Below are positions 24,023 through 36,175 of a stretch of 64,000 bases of DNA, in pieces. The position numbers were made by a program, and so were the translations under genes. Origin of the DNA: Ophiura sarsii (lineage: Eukaryota; Echinodermata; Ophiuroidea; Amphilepidida; Ophiuridae); NCBI GenBank assembly GCA_035610835.1, contig CM069445.1, positions 40,066,656 through 40,130,655 on the forward strand, written 5' to 3'. Under the pieces are notes generated by a model, which was not told where the DNA came from, searched no databases, and saw nothing but the letters and a program-made list of their open reading frames with translations. Each line of letters begins with the position of its first letter. The stretch's first letter is position 1.

Positions 24023-24700
24023 TTGAGTAACGGGACGTCTAACCAGACATTGCCGACCAAATATTACGTTAAACCTGGTTTAACATTGTTAAACGCGTTA
24101 AACGCCGGTCACCGACACATTCCGATGATTACCATAATTTATGTAAATTATTTACTAAATATGCAAAAGGGACCGTTTTCGCTACGTACGTTAGTATAGG
24201 ACTTTCCTATCCCAAAATTAATAGTATCCCTGGTCTATGCTTCATTTCGTTTTTAAATACACAACAGTTGTCAATTGAACAACAAAACAAAATAAAAAGC
24301 TTATTATTATTTTTATCAAAATATTATAGGATCCTACCTAGAAAAGAGCCTTTAATGTTTGAGAAGGAAGGGATGGCTCCTGTTTCAAACTTCCGTATAC
24401 CTTATTGAATGAGTTCCAGGCACAAATTGATCCTGTTCCCGGTGATTTACTTTCCAAAAATCGCCGAAATATTGTGAGAGTAAAACAAGGTAAACCTCCA
24501 AATTCGACAAGCCCACGAAAAATTGTACTACGGTTCTGTTGTGTGAGTGATTGGTCCAGCCTCTACCACTTTCTTGTAACCTATGGTACGCAAAGCAAGA
24601 TATTGTAAACAGACTGTGATAAAGAATAGCTGAAAGTGACAAGTGGCGAGCATACCACCTCTTCCACAGCACTGATTATGCCCATTCTCTTTGTCAACAT

Positions 24701-26254
24701 GTTATAATTGACGAGACATTGTTGATATGGAAAAGAGATACTGGTCTAAAATTGATTGATTGATTTACGAGTTGATAAACATTTTGGATTACCCACTACG
24801 TGCAAATGATTCATTCATTGAATGATGATCGAACTTTTGCCGGCTCAAGTCTATTATTTTCGATGTTTTAAATGACTGACGTCAATGAAGAGGAAGCTTG
24901 TTTAATAGGATTGTGCATGCATGTATGTCTCATGGTCTAAAAGTAAAAGGCCTGCCGACAGTGGTCACCCGAGTCGAGTGTAATGTCATGATGATGATGA
25001 TGAGTGTACTGTAACAACAGTGAGTATCTTCGTGCATTGCATGGCATCCATGTAAAAAGGCCTAATAAATAAGCTTATTTACATACATGTACAATACATT
25101 GCTTATTGCTTACAATGGCTTGTTACATATTAGTTACAACAATAATTATTATTATTATTATTATTATTAATAATTCAACTGATCAAATCAATTACCTAGA
25201 ACATTGAACTTTTGGTTTTAATTTTTTCTTTCCTGCATCTCATAATCTGACATCTGTATATTAATTTTATTATTGCAGGTTTTTACATGATGTGTGTTTT
25301 TTTACCTTACACTTACAGGCTTACTGTATGATTTTTAATACATGTCTGTTAGTGTTACTGTAACTGTTACTGTAATATGATTTTTTTTTAAAGGTGTATT
25401 GGCGTATAACTTGTTGTAGTTTAAGACATTTTGCTATTGATTTGTGCAGCGCCTTGAGATGTACAACGCTTTTAAAATGTGTTTTTATTAGTATTAGTAT
25501 TATTATTTATATTATTATATGTATTTATAATACTGACATCAATTGCTACACCCTCTGGCCTACTTAACAAGAAGCAACCAAATAGCGATGTCACTCGAGC
25601 TGTCACCGGTAGAAGGGTTGAACTTGTTTACTTTTGAATTTCACCCTTGAATTCTTATTCAAAAGTGAAAAATATCAGGAATTAACATTTGTATTTGACT
25701 TGTTTTATTGCCTTACAGTTAAACACTGTGCTAGCACATTATTTTGGTCACCCTCAAGAATTTCACACAGTGGAATTGCTGTCAATATTTGCTATTTTAA
25801 TGAATATGCTTGAGCAGCAGTTTACAAGCACAGCAGTTTACGCATTGACATTGTAGTTCACAGAATATGAAATATATTCCTCCAAAAGTGGCATTATGTT
25901 ATTGAAACTATCCTGTCACCTTTAAAATGAGGCAAACAAAATGTTGGGTTTATTTTCAAAATGTTTTTTTCACCTGAGCTAATTGAAATGTTTCTCTATT
26001 AAAAAAAATTAAACCCTGAAATGCGTTTCTAGACTATTCATTAAAAAAACCAGTACAGGGGTCTGCAAGTCCAAACATCCATGCATCATCGTTTTTATCA
26101 TAAAAGTGTATCAAAAGAAGACTTTTTATGTTTTTTCATTTGTAACGACACATTTCCTTGCACTACACTACAAGTCTACAATCTCTACAATCTCTACAGT
26201 ACATGCTCAAAGTGTCTAATAAATGATCAAATAATATGATCAGTTATTACACAC
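24701..26254. other. Non-coding interval with LINE tail and TTA microsatellite
   Basis: A (TTA)n run lies at about 25146-25170. A probable LINE 3' tail (GCAGCGCCTTGAGATGTAC, ending TTAGTATTAGTATTATTA) lies at about 25385-25512. No exon is supported. Confidence 0.45.
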
Positions 26255-26638
26255 TTAAAGGCATATTATGTGATCTTTTCCAGAGAGCGCCCTCTATTCA
26301 TGATTTTTTTTTTAAAGTAGATTTTCTTGCAGATTTAAATTTCTGATCATAAATCGTACATACATTCCAAGTTACAGAGCGATACGATTCCTAATTACCT
26401 CAAAATCATGGTTTTAGAGTGAATTTAGACTAGAACAAAATAAGTTGTCGGATATCCGACAGTTTATTTTCACTCTAAAACCATGATTTTGAAGTAATTA
26501 AGAATCGTATCGCCCTGTAACTTGGAAAGTATGTACTCTTTATGAACAGAAATGTAAATCTGCAAGAAAATCTGCTTTCAATTTTTTCTCGATGTTGTTG
26601 AGGGCGTTCCATGGAAAGATCACATAATATACCTTTAA
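26255..26638. mobile_element. TTAA-flanked palindromic MITE, copy 2
   Basis: The same family as 8997-9391, with near-identical arms and TTAA at 26255-26258 and 26635-26638. The hairpin tip is TTGTCGGATATCCGACAG. It serves as an intact reference for the interrupted copy at 39421-40408. No coding sequence. Confidence 0.85.
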
Positions 26639-26764
26639 TGTATGATTTCTATTTGTTTGTTTGATGTGCTGAAAAACTCTGACCAGGTGGAGTTTAACCA
26701 AACATTTTTTTCTTTTGCTCAAGATTTCACCTGTTTCTTTAGTTTAGTCTTAGTGTGATATATC

Positions 26765-27650
26765 ACCCTAAGATGATATCACCACCAACCTGAATACTGA
26801 TATCACCACCAACCTGAATATAATCATAGATCCTTGTCTCAAGGATATATGATATATGATACAATATAGGTCAATACTCAAGACTCTGTATTCTCAGAAA
26901 GACCCCTGGCTCAAACACTGAGTGTGTTATTAATGATTTTCTTTAAAAGTTTATTTAGTGTAGACTGTAGAATTTCATTTTTGGAGCAATTTCCCCAGTT
27001 GATCCCTAATGATAGAATATCATTATCTTTTAAACCAGTTTGTTGAAGCGGGTAAATTTGTAGATAGGGTAAAAAGTAAAGGTCTCTATATTATAGTGGT
27101 GGCGTACACAGAGCTTGGCAAATTTTAGGGGGTGTAGGCTGTAGTGGGACACAGATTTGGTGGGTGTATCCAACTGTGTAAGTGTTGGTAGGTGCAAAAT
27201 ATATCTTTCTGTCTGCTCAAGTAAAGGATTCTTGACACCTTAATGCTACAATAACGCTCAGTATCATCCCAACCCCCTAACGATAAGATTTACCCAGAGC
27301 TATTTCTTTAGTCATGTGGTGATTATCTGATATCGTTAATAACCTGAAAAAGTTCAATACCTGGAAAAGGCCGAAAGTATGATTGATTCCCCAAGACACC
27401 ATTCGTAGAAGGACCCTTAGGCTCAAACACTCTCTGTGTGTGTAATGATGAAATGCAAGTTTGAAAAAACAGTTTAGTTTGTTTTTCAATTTGTGTGTGT
27501 GGAGCTATCTCTCAATTGCAATTTGCAGAAGGATGATATGACTATCAACCTGAAACGGGCTTTACATGGAAAAGACCTCACATTGTTTATATCCACAAGA
27601 CTCCATATTCTCAGAAGGACCCTTTAGGCTCAAACAATGTGTGTGAAACG
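26765..27650 (+). repeat. Degenerate repeat with three recurring blocks
   Basis: A block CAAGAC-TC-AT-TC-AGAA-GACCC followed by GGCTCAAACA recurs near 26879, 27392 and 27596, with ACCAACCTGAA-type words before two of them. Spacing is irregular (about 510 and 205 bases). It may be an old tandem satellite or decayed element. Confidence 0.55.
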
Positions 27651-28319
27651 TGCTTTTTAAAAGCAGGGCAACATATGTTGCTTCCTTAGCATTGTTCCCC
27701 CCTTCCTCTAATTTTGGAGCCATTTCCAATCACTGGACTCGAAAAAGACAATGTTTTTGTTTGTGAGCCAACATTTCCAAGACTTTCATTGAATTTTCTA
27801 AATATTGTTATTTTTTGTTTTTGTTGACATGTTTAATTTTTAATTGAACCCAAATGATTGAAAACTCTTGTAAAATGCCTCTGAAAAGTTGTTGGTCATT
27901 GTTATTGTAAATATGTAAATGTTGATGATACATTGATACGTACTCCCACTTTCATTCTCTAACGCTCTGCAAAGTCCAAGGGATCCAAGTTTTTATATCC
28001 CCTCATAGGCTCATATGGAGTATTTTTGTTTGATTTTCTTACAGCAGTGAAACAAGTAACAAAAACAGACAATCTTTTGTTATATTAATTGACAGAGTAA
28101 TTGATTGACCAAAATTAATAAACCACACCAATGTTGTCATTTCCCCTTTGCTCTAGTCTGGTAATACGGTACGTCCTTTTTAAGTGAGAGCAAAAAGGTC
28201 TGTGGAACTGAGAGACTGACCAATTTAGGACATCATGCTGATATTTAGATTATATTTATGAAATGATGTTAATATTTGAGGTTGATTCCCATGCGGTAAA
28301 ATACAACATTTTGCCCATT
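27651..28319. other. Non-coding interval, nothing recognised
   Basis: AT-rich sequence; no exon, repeat or RNA gene is supported on either strand. Confidence 0.35.
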
Positions 28320-28327
28320 GTATCGAG

Positions 28328-28621
28328 CAGGGTTGTAGCCAGAGCATTTTTAGTGCCGGGCTCAATATTTCGCTATTTGGTTACATAATTCTCACGGCTC
28401 AGGGGCCGGGATGTTTTTAGGCTTTTTTTTAATGCACTTTGAGGGTTCCTGCCACATAATTTCTTGTTTCATGAGGCAGTTTAATGATTTTATCCACAAA
28501 TTGTAAAAAAAACATTTTTAAATTTTTTAGAAGTTACCGGGCGGCCAGCCCAATTCCGGGCCCAGCGCCGGGCGGGCTAGCCCAGTGGCGGGCGGGCACG
28601 CCCGGCGTAGCTACAACCCTG
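28328..28621. mobile_element. hAT-type MITE with 8-bp target duplication
   Basis: The ends read CAGGGTTGTAGC and its reverse complement GCTACAACCCTG. The 8-bp direct repeat GTATCGAG flanks it at 28320-28327 and 28622-28629. A CAGGG tip plus an 8-bp duplication is the hAT signature. The 294-bp interior is non-coding, with a GC-rich CCGGGC-repeat right half. It is a clean non-autonomous insertion. Confidence 0.9.
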
Positions 28622-28686
28622 GTATCGAGTTCATGTAAAAGTATTCTAACCCCTAAACAGATAAAACACTGGGAACAGTCTGCTTA

Positions 28687-29302
28687 GGCCAACAACAAAA
28701 AAGAGTTGACTTGCCCTTTCCGACCGACCCTAATTTTCGGAAATCTAGGGTCGCTATTTTTTTAATTTTTTTTTTCAAAAAAAAAAAAAAAAGAGATTGA
28801 AAAAAAAAATTAATTTTTTTTGAAAGAAGCACATAACAATAAAGAAAGATGAAAACGTGTTTTTGAGTAGTATCTGCTTGTTAAAAAATCAACAACAAAA
28901 AAAAATCTTCTTTAACCCTAACACTTCCCCCACTTTTGTCAGAATTTTTTCTTCAACGCGGAAAATTGACCAAAATATCCCCCCGACCCCCCCGGGATTT
29001 GATCCAGGGACCTCTCGCACCACAAGCGAGGGATTCCACACTTCACCACGGCTGTCAAGCACAGTTCTGGGCAGTGTATAGCCCAGACTGTATGTATTGG
29101 GTCCATTTTTTCATCGAAAAACTTCCACGCCGGGTGGTACCAACGTGCCCAGTCGTTGTATTTTGGGGTATATGGTAGTGTTAGGGTTATAACGTGTTTT
29201 TGTACAGTAAATTTTCAAAAATTTTCAAAAAAAAAAAATCCGACCGTCCGACCCTGACTTTGACACTGTAAGGGCAAGTCAACTTTTTTTTTTTTTTTGC
29301 CT
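28687..29302. mobile_element. Harbinger-like MITE interrupted by a nested element
   Basis: The left end GGCCAACAACAAAAAAGAG, then TTGACTTGCCC, is mirrored at the right by GGGCAAGTCAAC and a long T run ending GCC. TTA borders both sides, compatible with the 3-bp TTA/TAA duplication of PIF/Harbinger. The family recurs near 53029. The middle (28914-29189) is a separate telomere-tipped element, so the host is older. Confidence 0.65.
28914..29189 (-). mobile_element. Telomere-tipped tRNA-like element, copy A (nested)
   Basis: The ends are TAACCCTAACAC and its exact reverse complement. On the minus strand the core carries a box-B-like GGATCAAATCC. It resembles 36788-37086 and 48001-48607 in tips, length (276 bp) and core position but is diverged. 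It sits inside the Harbinger-like MITE. Confidence 0.65.
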
Positions 29303-29307
29303 TATGG

Positions 29308-29400
29308 TAACATTTCAATACATTTTTGGACCTACTGCTGGCATGTCCATACGCCTTATGGACATGCCTGCAGTAGGTCCAAAAATGTATTGAAATGTTA
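29308..29400. repeat. 93-bp hairpin with 44-base arms
   Basis: The arms begin TAACATTTCAATACATTTTT and are complementary except for one mismatch, leaving a loop of about five bases (near CGCCT at 29352). Size and shape suit a hairpin precursor RNA or a small foldback element. It directly abuts the Harbinger-like MITE and shares its CCTTATGG word. Confidence 0.85.
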
Positions 29401-30053
29401 CTCATGGATTAATAAAGAATTAATTTGTGAATACAAATTATTCTGATTTGCCTACCGCGATAAGGCCCCAGCATATTAAATGTTGTAGGTTGCAACCCTG
29501 TGTTGTAACAACTCATTCCTCATCCAATCAGGATTGGTGTTTGCTGATCCGCAAAAAAATTGCCTTTGTGGGCAGTCTTGAGTTTTTCCCAGGCTGCTGT
29601 TCCGCTGGGTCCCTTTTATCTCACATTGCATTTTTTGCCAGCATACCAGTCGGATGTCTCTGAAATTTACCACCCACCCACCCACCCTGTAAGCTGTGAC
29701 TTGGAGGTTAGGTGGGCAGGTTGGTATACATTAGCTGCGTTCAGACATGGCTTTTAACTCGAGTTAAATATTTAATGACCCGTGATAAAATACCTGAAAT
29801 ATTTTCGCTAACTCGACCGATTATCCACACACAGGCAACACGTCATTATCACAACCAAATTAACCCGTCAAATTTAACCTGCCCCTGGAGTTAAGTTCCG
29901 GATGTTAAAAAAGGTGGTGGTGCACGTGTTACATACATCTATTGATGCCTTGTATCATTAAACATGGAAACTCACTATTTCCGACATGTTTGGCTCACCA
30001 AAGCATGCGCAATTCTAAGAAAAGGGAGACGAGTGGGTATTAAAATGTTTAAA

Positions 30054-30464
30054 ATACCATAGGCCCCTCACAATTGATTTTGAGTTTCCTGTTGCAGGTT
30101 TTAAAAAAGGGACGAGGTGACTTTTAATTATTAATTATTAATTATCTTTAATTTTCTTTATTTTGAAAAAAACTAATTATTTTGTGGTCGCAACCAATTT
30201 CAACCCCTTTATATCGAAGACTCTGCATTTAATTATTTTTCAAGTATGATAAATTTGATACCCAAGTAAGAATGCAATCATGTTCAATGTTTATACATCA
30301 TCATAGCTGATATGATTTAAGTCAGAAAGTAGCAAATAAAGTTTATTGAAAGTCATTTTAAAGGCGAAAATCCTAAATAAAAATAAAATGATTAAATATT
30401 TTGTAATTCTCAATTTCAGATGAGGGCGGCAACAGGAAACTCAACATCAATTGTGAGAGGCCCA
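30054..30464. mobile_element. Nested MITE with ATGTTTAAA direct repeats
   Basis: Inner ends read GGCCCCTCACAATTGATTTT and GGCCTCTCACAATTGATGTT in opposite orientation, continuing through GAGTTTCCTGTTGC. ATGTTTAAA flanks at 30045-30053 and 30465-30473 look like a 9-bp target duplication. It is non-coding. Confidence 0.65.
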
Positions 30465-30766
30465 ATGTTTAAAGTAAAAGTGAGCTAGGAGTCAATCCTA
30501 AAAGAAGTATTTGTTCGTTTAAGACATAATACATTATGAATTTCAATGTGTTTTTAGAAATTCATGAGGCCTACTGTTGAAACATAGTTAATGTATTATA
30601 AGAAGCGATAGTAGCACGACCGTTATTTTGGTATGCTAATATGTAAAAAATATTATACACGCGTGGCCTATGTACAAACAAGGATAACAATATTAGCGAG
30701 CTATGCGTAAAAACACCGCAGTCTTCAGCAGCAGGTCAATTTTATTGGCGAAAGGTCACATTTACA

Positions 30767-30835
30767 CTCTAAGAAATCAAAGAACCCTTTTTTGTCCGAG
30801 GCTGCCAGGAGAACCCTTAAAGGTTCTTTAACGAG
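30767..30835 (+). mobile_element. Fragment related to the 2617-3117 MITE
   Basis: CACTCTAAGAAATCAAAG, then AACCCTTTTTTGTCC and AGGTTCTTTAACG, repeats the tip of the 2617-3117 element. Only one end is present. Confidence 0.5.
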
Positions 30836-30960
30836 TTAAGGTCGGGTTAAATTAACTCTACTTTTGTCCACACGGGCACTAACTCGACCATATTCGCGAA
30901 TTTACCTCGACTCGACCTTAACTCGACCTTTAGCTAGAGTTAAATAGCCATGTCTGAACG

Positions 30961-31708
30961 TGCCTATTTGGGGCTACAACACATCACTTTAAATATAAAT
31001 AATAAGTTGTTCATTCAGGTGTATTTTTGATAAAATTCCCCTTCACCAATTTTCTCATCGTTGGGAGGGATCGCTGCCTTGTGAATTGTTGATACACATT
31101 TGATCCTATTTACTAAGAAGTATAGTGCAAAATAGATGCATGGATATTATAGTGTTAATAAGGCACACCACAAAATGATATAAAAGTATGGTGCGGAATT
31201 TGGCAGAATGGTTAACCTCCATTCTTGTCCTGATACCTTCACATGGAATTATAGTAGATTCATAAACTCTGGCGTATTGCTTTCGATTTTGGACCTCATC
31301 CATTAGGCATTAGAGGAACCCATTTTGACCAATGATGAAACAGCGGTACTTTTATAGATGTTATTATTTGCGCTCCATAATCAAAGCTATTCCTGATAGT
31401 GTGGCTTTATGAATAGGGCTGATCAAGTAGCTTTACAATCATGACAAATAAATACTTAATCCAACAGCTTGAAATGTGTTATCCCTTTGGAAGCGGTCAC
31501 CACAATAAAAATAAATCGACCATCATCAACCGTATACAGGTTTCGAAAGAAAAATATTATGTATGTCATTTTACCTATTCATAATTTAGTGAATACTTTT
31601 TATTATTTCCATTTTTATTATGCACGTGGAATAAAGGGACCATAAAAATAACAGTTCTACGTATTTTGTTGTTGTATAAACCTATAGGCACAAAACCATT
31701 TGTCATAA
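30961..31708. other. Non-coding interval
   Basis: AT-rich, no supported gene or repeat. Confidence 0.35.
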
Positions 31709-32757
31709 GGGAGTGTTCAGAAATACTTTGGTGGGGGGGGGGGGTTGGCCAAACATTTTTTGTCGGTGTCTAATCTTTTTTGACCCCCTCTTTACAAATT
31801 GACACATTTTTCTGACCCCCCTTTAACAGTGTGAAAAACCTTTTTGACCCCCTACTGTCAGATGTAGATAGACATTTGCCCCAATTTCTATGATGCTTAC
31901 AGTCAGAACTGTGTACAGCTGGCAATCAATTTGCAACATTTTAAATTCACTTGAAACATATCTTTCAAGCCTCCGAGTTGTATTTTTTGGTGATTTGTAT
32001 TTATATTTATCATGTTATAGCCTTTTTAAAAACGGTTTCTTTTTTCGAATTGTAGAAAGTTACTATTCCTATACAAGTCTTTCTATCTACACAGTATTTT
32101 CACAAAGATTTGCGCGGAGAACGAAAAATTTGGTCAACTTGCTAGTACAACATTTACAAAATGAGTTCAAAATCACGCGTAGCGCGCAAAAATTTGTATC
32201 CTGTTGTTGATCACCCCTACCAACAATTCTGAAGTAAAAATTGTGGACACTGGTTAGCCAGTCACATTTTGTTTAACAAATCCTGCTGTCTGCACATTGT
32301 TTTCACAAAGACACGCGCGGAGTGCGCAGAAATTTGGTCAACTGCGTTCAAAATCATGTGTAGCGCGCAGAAATGTGTATTTAACCCTGTTGAAGAACAC
32401 CCTTATCAACAGTTCTCAAGTAAAAATTGTGGACACTGGTTAGTTACATTTTGTATAACAAATTCTGCTATCTGCACAATGTTTTAACATAGATTTGCAC
32501 GGAACGTGCGGAAAACTGTATAATTTGTTATAGAAATGTTAATACTGCAGAATTTTCTTCCGCATATCGCAGAAAACTTTGGTATTTTTCACGTTAACGA
32601 CTACCTATTTGGCCTAACTTTTTTGACCCCCCTCTTGAGTAGGTAAAACTGTTTGGTCCCCCTTTTTGAGACTTCAAACTTTTAGACCCCCCCCCCCCCC
32701 CCCCCCCCGCCCCCCGTTTTGGCCAACCCCCCCACCAAAGTATTTCTGAACACTCCC
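31709..32757. mobile_element. 1 kb TIR element with internal tandem repeats
   Basis: Both ends read GGGAGTGTTCAGAAATACTT, then TGGTGGGGGG and TTGGCCAA, in opposite orientation, and both continue into TTTTTGACCCCC arrays. Between about 32090 and 32510 a degenerate unit of about 190 bp (GTGGACACTGGTTAG, GCGCGGA) repeats two to three times. A C22 run is at 32687-32708. No transposase frame is visible. Confidence 0.75.
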
Positions 32758-33124
32758 TAATGAAATTGATCCAGATATGCATTATAAACGTTACTTTAAG
32801 TATTTCTGGCTATGAGACCTCCTGAATACCTTCATCAATTTATCTGAATAACAATACATTTCTTTATCGAAAATACACGAGCAAATGACAACAACTGTTT
32901 GCAGGCAAAGTTATGCAGATAATCCAGCCGCAAGTTCCCTGTCACTAGGTACATAGTGGTGACTGCATTACAGTAGTACATACACATGATGACACGGTAT
33001 TAACCTTGCATATTACGATTAAATTCGAGTGGCTCCCCCTCTCTTGCTTCTGTTACCTCTGACTGAAATGGTAAATCAGCCAATGTCTGCGAATCAACTA
33101 TACATGTAGCTACCTATCTGTATT

Positions 33125-33370
33125 AGACAATCATCATCTACAAGTGTGTTCAAAAAAGCTCTTAAAACTTTTTTGTTCCCTCAACCAGTTTTCTGTATAT
33201 TTTGTTTCTAATCTAATTTGTAAGTACTATAGTATATTGTACTAAGATGGACATTTTGTAGTTTAATTAAGTTTTAATATAAAGGTTTTTATCTTGTAAG
33301 CGCTCTGAGCCTTTTGGAAATAGTGCAATTAATGATCTCTGTATTGTATTGTATTGTATTGTATGTAATT
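33125..33370 (+). mobile_element. LINE 3' end with TGTAT repeats
   Basis: A reading frame ending FKKALKTFLFPQP resembles the extreme C-terminus of CR1/L2-type reverse transcriptases. It is followed by GTAAGCGCTCTGAGCCTTTT and a (TTGTA)n tail. Truncated 3' fragment. Confidence 0.6.
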
Positions 33371-34589
33371 TTCAATCATTGTCTGCCACAAATTGCAGTA
33401 GTTCATATCCCTTAAATGGACTAAAATTGTGTACATCGAAGTCAAGTGTTGTTAAGAACTTTGTTTTTCAACAGCGCGAGAGAAGCTGGTAGCTGATTGT
33501 GTGTGAATATATAATTGTTGGTGGCAAATAAAATGTCTGAGTGGTATGCTGACATTCAACACGCAGCACACATGTAACTTTTGTGTCGCTTTTCTTTCAT
33601 ACTTAGAGTCTGTAGACATCAACCGGGATGTATTCAATTCATACACATCCTGACCAACCCAAGAAATACATCGTAGCATACATGATCATACTGCGGCTAC
33701 TGTCCAATGTGTCATGACTCATGAGTATACGAGCATGAATTTGCCGTAGCTAAATTTGCTGGTCACGAGAGGCAAGCATCCCACGTTTGACACTGGATTG
33801 CGGGTAGTCAGAGGATCTATGATAAGATCTGGAATTAACTCGCTTCAAAAGTATTACTGAACATTGAAAGCCGGGTAATTGAAAATAACACTGCAGAACT
33901 GAAGTTGTCTTCACATGTGGGGTACATGTATTTAATTTCAATAAATTTGGCAAAAAACGATGACACCTTGGAATATCACTTGTATAAAAGGGTTTCATTC
34001 ACACAACAATGAATTATATTAATTCCTAATTCCAGTCTGAATGATGAAGTGTGTCTGTACAACAGAAAGTGTCTTATTCAAAAAGTTATAAGAAGTAGCT
34101 TTTACCGTATTTCAAACTTGTACAAACTGGGCTTTTTGAACAGCAAACTCATGCTCATTTCTAGCATAACAGGTAAGCTTTGGAAGACATAAGTGGGGGG
34201 CTAGTTTTGGACATTCTATAGGCAGTCGTAGATAGGTTAACACATCATTTGTTATCTTGCCTTAATTAAGGCCAAACAAAGAAGAAGGTCTGTCTCAGAA
34301 GCCCGCCCACATTGGTATGTGAAATGAGCTACGGCGCGTAGGTCTATGCGCTGGGGGCTAAAAAACACTTTCTTTTTTAAAATCTTTTTTTAGATTTTTT
34401 TTTATTTTTAGATTTTTAAAAAACAAGGTATTTACAGAAAACTGGTCAACATCCTAAAATGAAATTAACAGACGACAAAGGAAATATAAGAAGATTTAGA
34501 CATGTGTATGATGTATTTTAACAAAAACTCTTTGTTTTTATGCTGGGCCCACTTTTCTCTCTGGAACCCTCCATCGTCTGACTCATATA
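33371..34589. other. Non-coding interval, nothing recognised
   Basis: AT-rich; no supported exon or repeat. Short minus-strand frames at 33452-33998 lack splice or family support. Confidence 0.35.
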
Positions 34590-35437
34590 CACTAGCAACC
34601 AAAAGTATTAGGACACTTTGCAAGCTGCAAATTGAGAGAAAACACTGGGAATCTATTGAACTACTGTGTTAGGTTTTTGGTATTCTAGGGTTATAAAATG
34701 AATGGAAAGTTCTTAAAATGTTGTTATAATAAATTTGGGATGATATTCCTACTTAAAACATTATTATTTAAAAGGAAAACATTTGTAACAATATTTCAGT
34801 GATTAAGGTTTTTTGCATCGATACATGTATATTTAGTTAATTTGAGTCAAATAGCTTGACAACAATTCTTAAGTCATGATGAAATGATAGCCCTGTGTAG
34901 TGTGCCCAGGTCATGTGGGTGCTATGAGAAAGTACAGAGAATCTGGTTGGTTTCCATTTAGAATATGAAAGTAAAGGTGCCAAAATGAAACTAAATTCCC
35001 TCCCAAATATCTTATTTTGAAGATAAATGAAGAGATCAGGTGTCAATATGTGTGAGAGATTAAAGACTAGTGACAATATTGGGATTAGTCTTACTTCAGT
35101 GAATCCATTGACAAACAATTGAGAAGGGTGTTTTTGAAAGGAAGTCAAAATTTTCAAACTACCCACCATAGGGATTACATTGGCTATAATGAGGTTGATG
35201 AATTATTCATGAGCTATTTCCAATGGGACATTTGTATGGGGATTTCAAGAGGGCAGATGTTTTCTTTAATTCCATGGAATTGAATTAGCAGATGCTATAG
35301 GAAACATGAATTTATCAATGTGAAGAGATTCAACAACACATTTGTTCAACTCGTAGTAAAATATTACACTCCAAATTGAATATATGGGAGGATTTTGACA
35401 CCATAATCAACTGTCCTAATACTTTTGGTTGCTAGTG
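34590..35437. mobile_element. Tc1-like non-autonomous element, 848 bp
   Basis: Both ends read CACTAGCAACCAAAAGTATT, then AGGACA, in opposite orientation. TA adjoins the left end, and TTA the right, so the target is TA with one base gained. The interior has no transposase remnant; a 110-codon minus-strand frame is not recognisable. The tip style is that of Tc1-type TIRs. Confidence 0.8.
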
Positions 35438-36175
35438 TTATACATGTAGTGTATATCCTCTGTGCTTGCTCACGCAGCAGAATCAAGGTTTATTTAACAC
35501 ATTTGCATCCCAGCTATCATCGCCAGCTTCGGAAAATAGTATAGCAGCTTCCAAGAAATCCATCCCATAATCGCGGCTTTCCACCTGAAGACGATAATTT
35601 CCACTCGATAGAATGACGTTCTAATTGCTGGTTCCCAATTTTAAATACGAATTGTATTTAAAATTGGGAGCCATATTTAAAACTGAGAACCAGCGTCCTT
35701 CTATTGAGTGGAAATCATCGTCTTTTCTTTCCACCACGTTGTTATCCCATAATAATCACACTTGGACCCCGGTAATTAGTTAGTGTCGGACAGTGTGTGG
35801 CAAGACCATCAGTGCAGGGAACCAGCGTAACCGTCTGCTCGCAAAATTGTATAAAGTTGCCGTTCTATTTGCAAATCCACTAAATTCAGTTAAACACGAC
35901 GAATGTCGCAGATTTTACAAAACTCTATCATTTGTTTTATATTATTTAAACCATTTCTCCACAATTGTAACAACATATGTGTTCATATTTTCATATCCAG
36001 ATCTAATATTTTAAAGCCATCTGAGTACAAATACTGATTAAAGATACATGAGAAAGCAATTCATAGACTCTACCAAAAGACCTAAATCTGAATTCAAATG
36101 TCAACATCCCAGGATGTTGACAAAAAGTTTAAAAAAGTTCTCCGTAAGCTTGGATAAGCAACAAAAAAAGTTACC
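35438..36175. other. Non-coding interval with a hairpin
   Basis: The only structure seen is the imperfect palindrome at 35590-35722. A 73-codon frame at 35793-36014 lacks support. Confidence 0.35.
35590..35722. repeat. Imperfect 133-bp palindrome with inner palindrome
   Basis: Outer arms GACGATAATTTCCACTC and GAGTGGAAATCATCGTC enclose CTGGTTCCCA/TGGGAGCC-type arms and the inner ATTTTAAATACGAATTG hairpin. Several indels interrupt the symmetry. Likely a small foldback element. Confidence 0.6.

Larger units (their letters stand above)
22295..24700. other. Upstream region of NFYB
   Basis: Contains a C21 run at 22429-22449 followed by an AAAG/GGAAA purine tract to about 22535, two overlapping palindromes at 22979-23050, and a G25 run at 23709-23733. 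Relatives of the 38434 MITE tip (CAGTGGCGTGTCTA) lie near 23397. No 5' untranslated exon of NFYB could be fixed; a donor-like AAG|GTAGGT on the minus strand near 22811 is possible. Confidence 0.4.
29738..30960. mobile_element. 1.2 kb TIR element with nested insertions
   Basis: The left end CGTTCAGACATGGC, followed by TTAACTCGAGTTAAAT, is mirrored by ATTTAACTCTAGC...GCCATGTCTGAACG at the right. Direct and inverted ACTCGACC-type words fill both ends. The interior carries two further elements (30054-30464 and a fragment at 30767-30835). No transposase remnant is visible. Confidence 0.65.
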
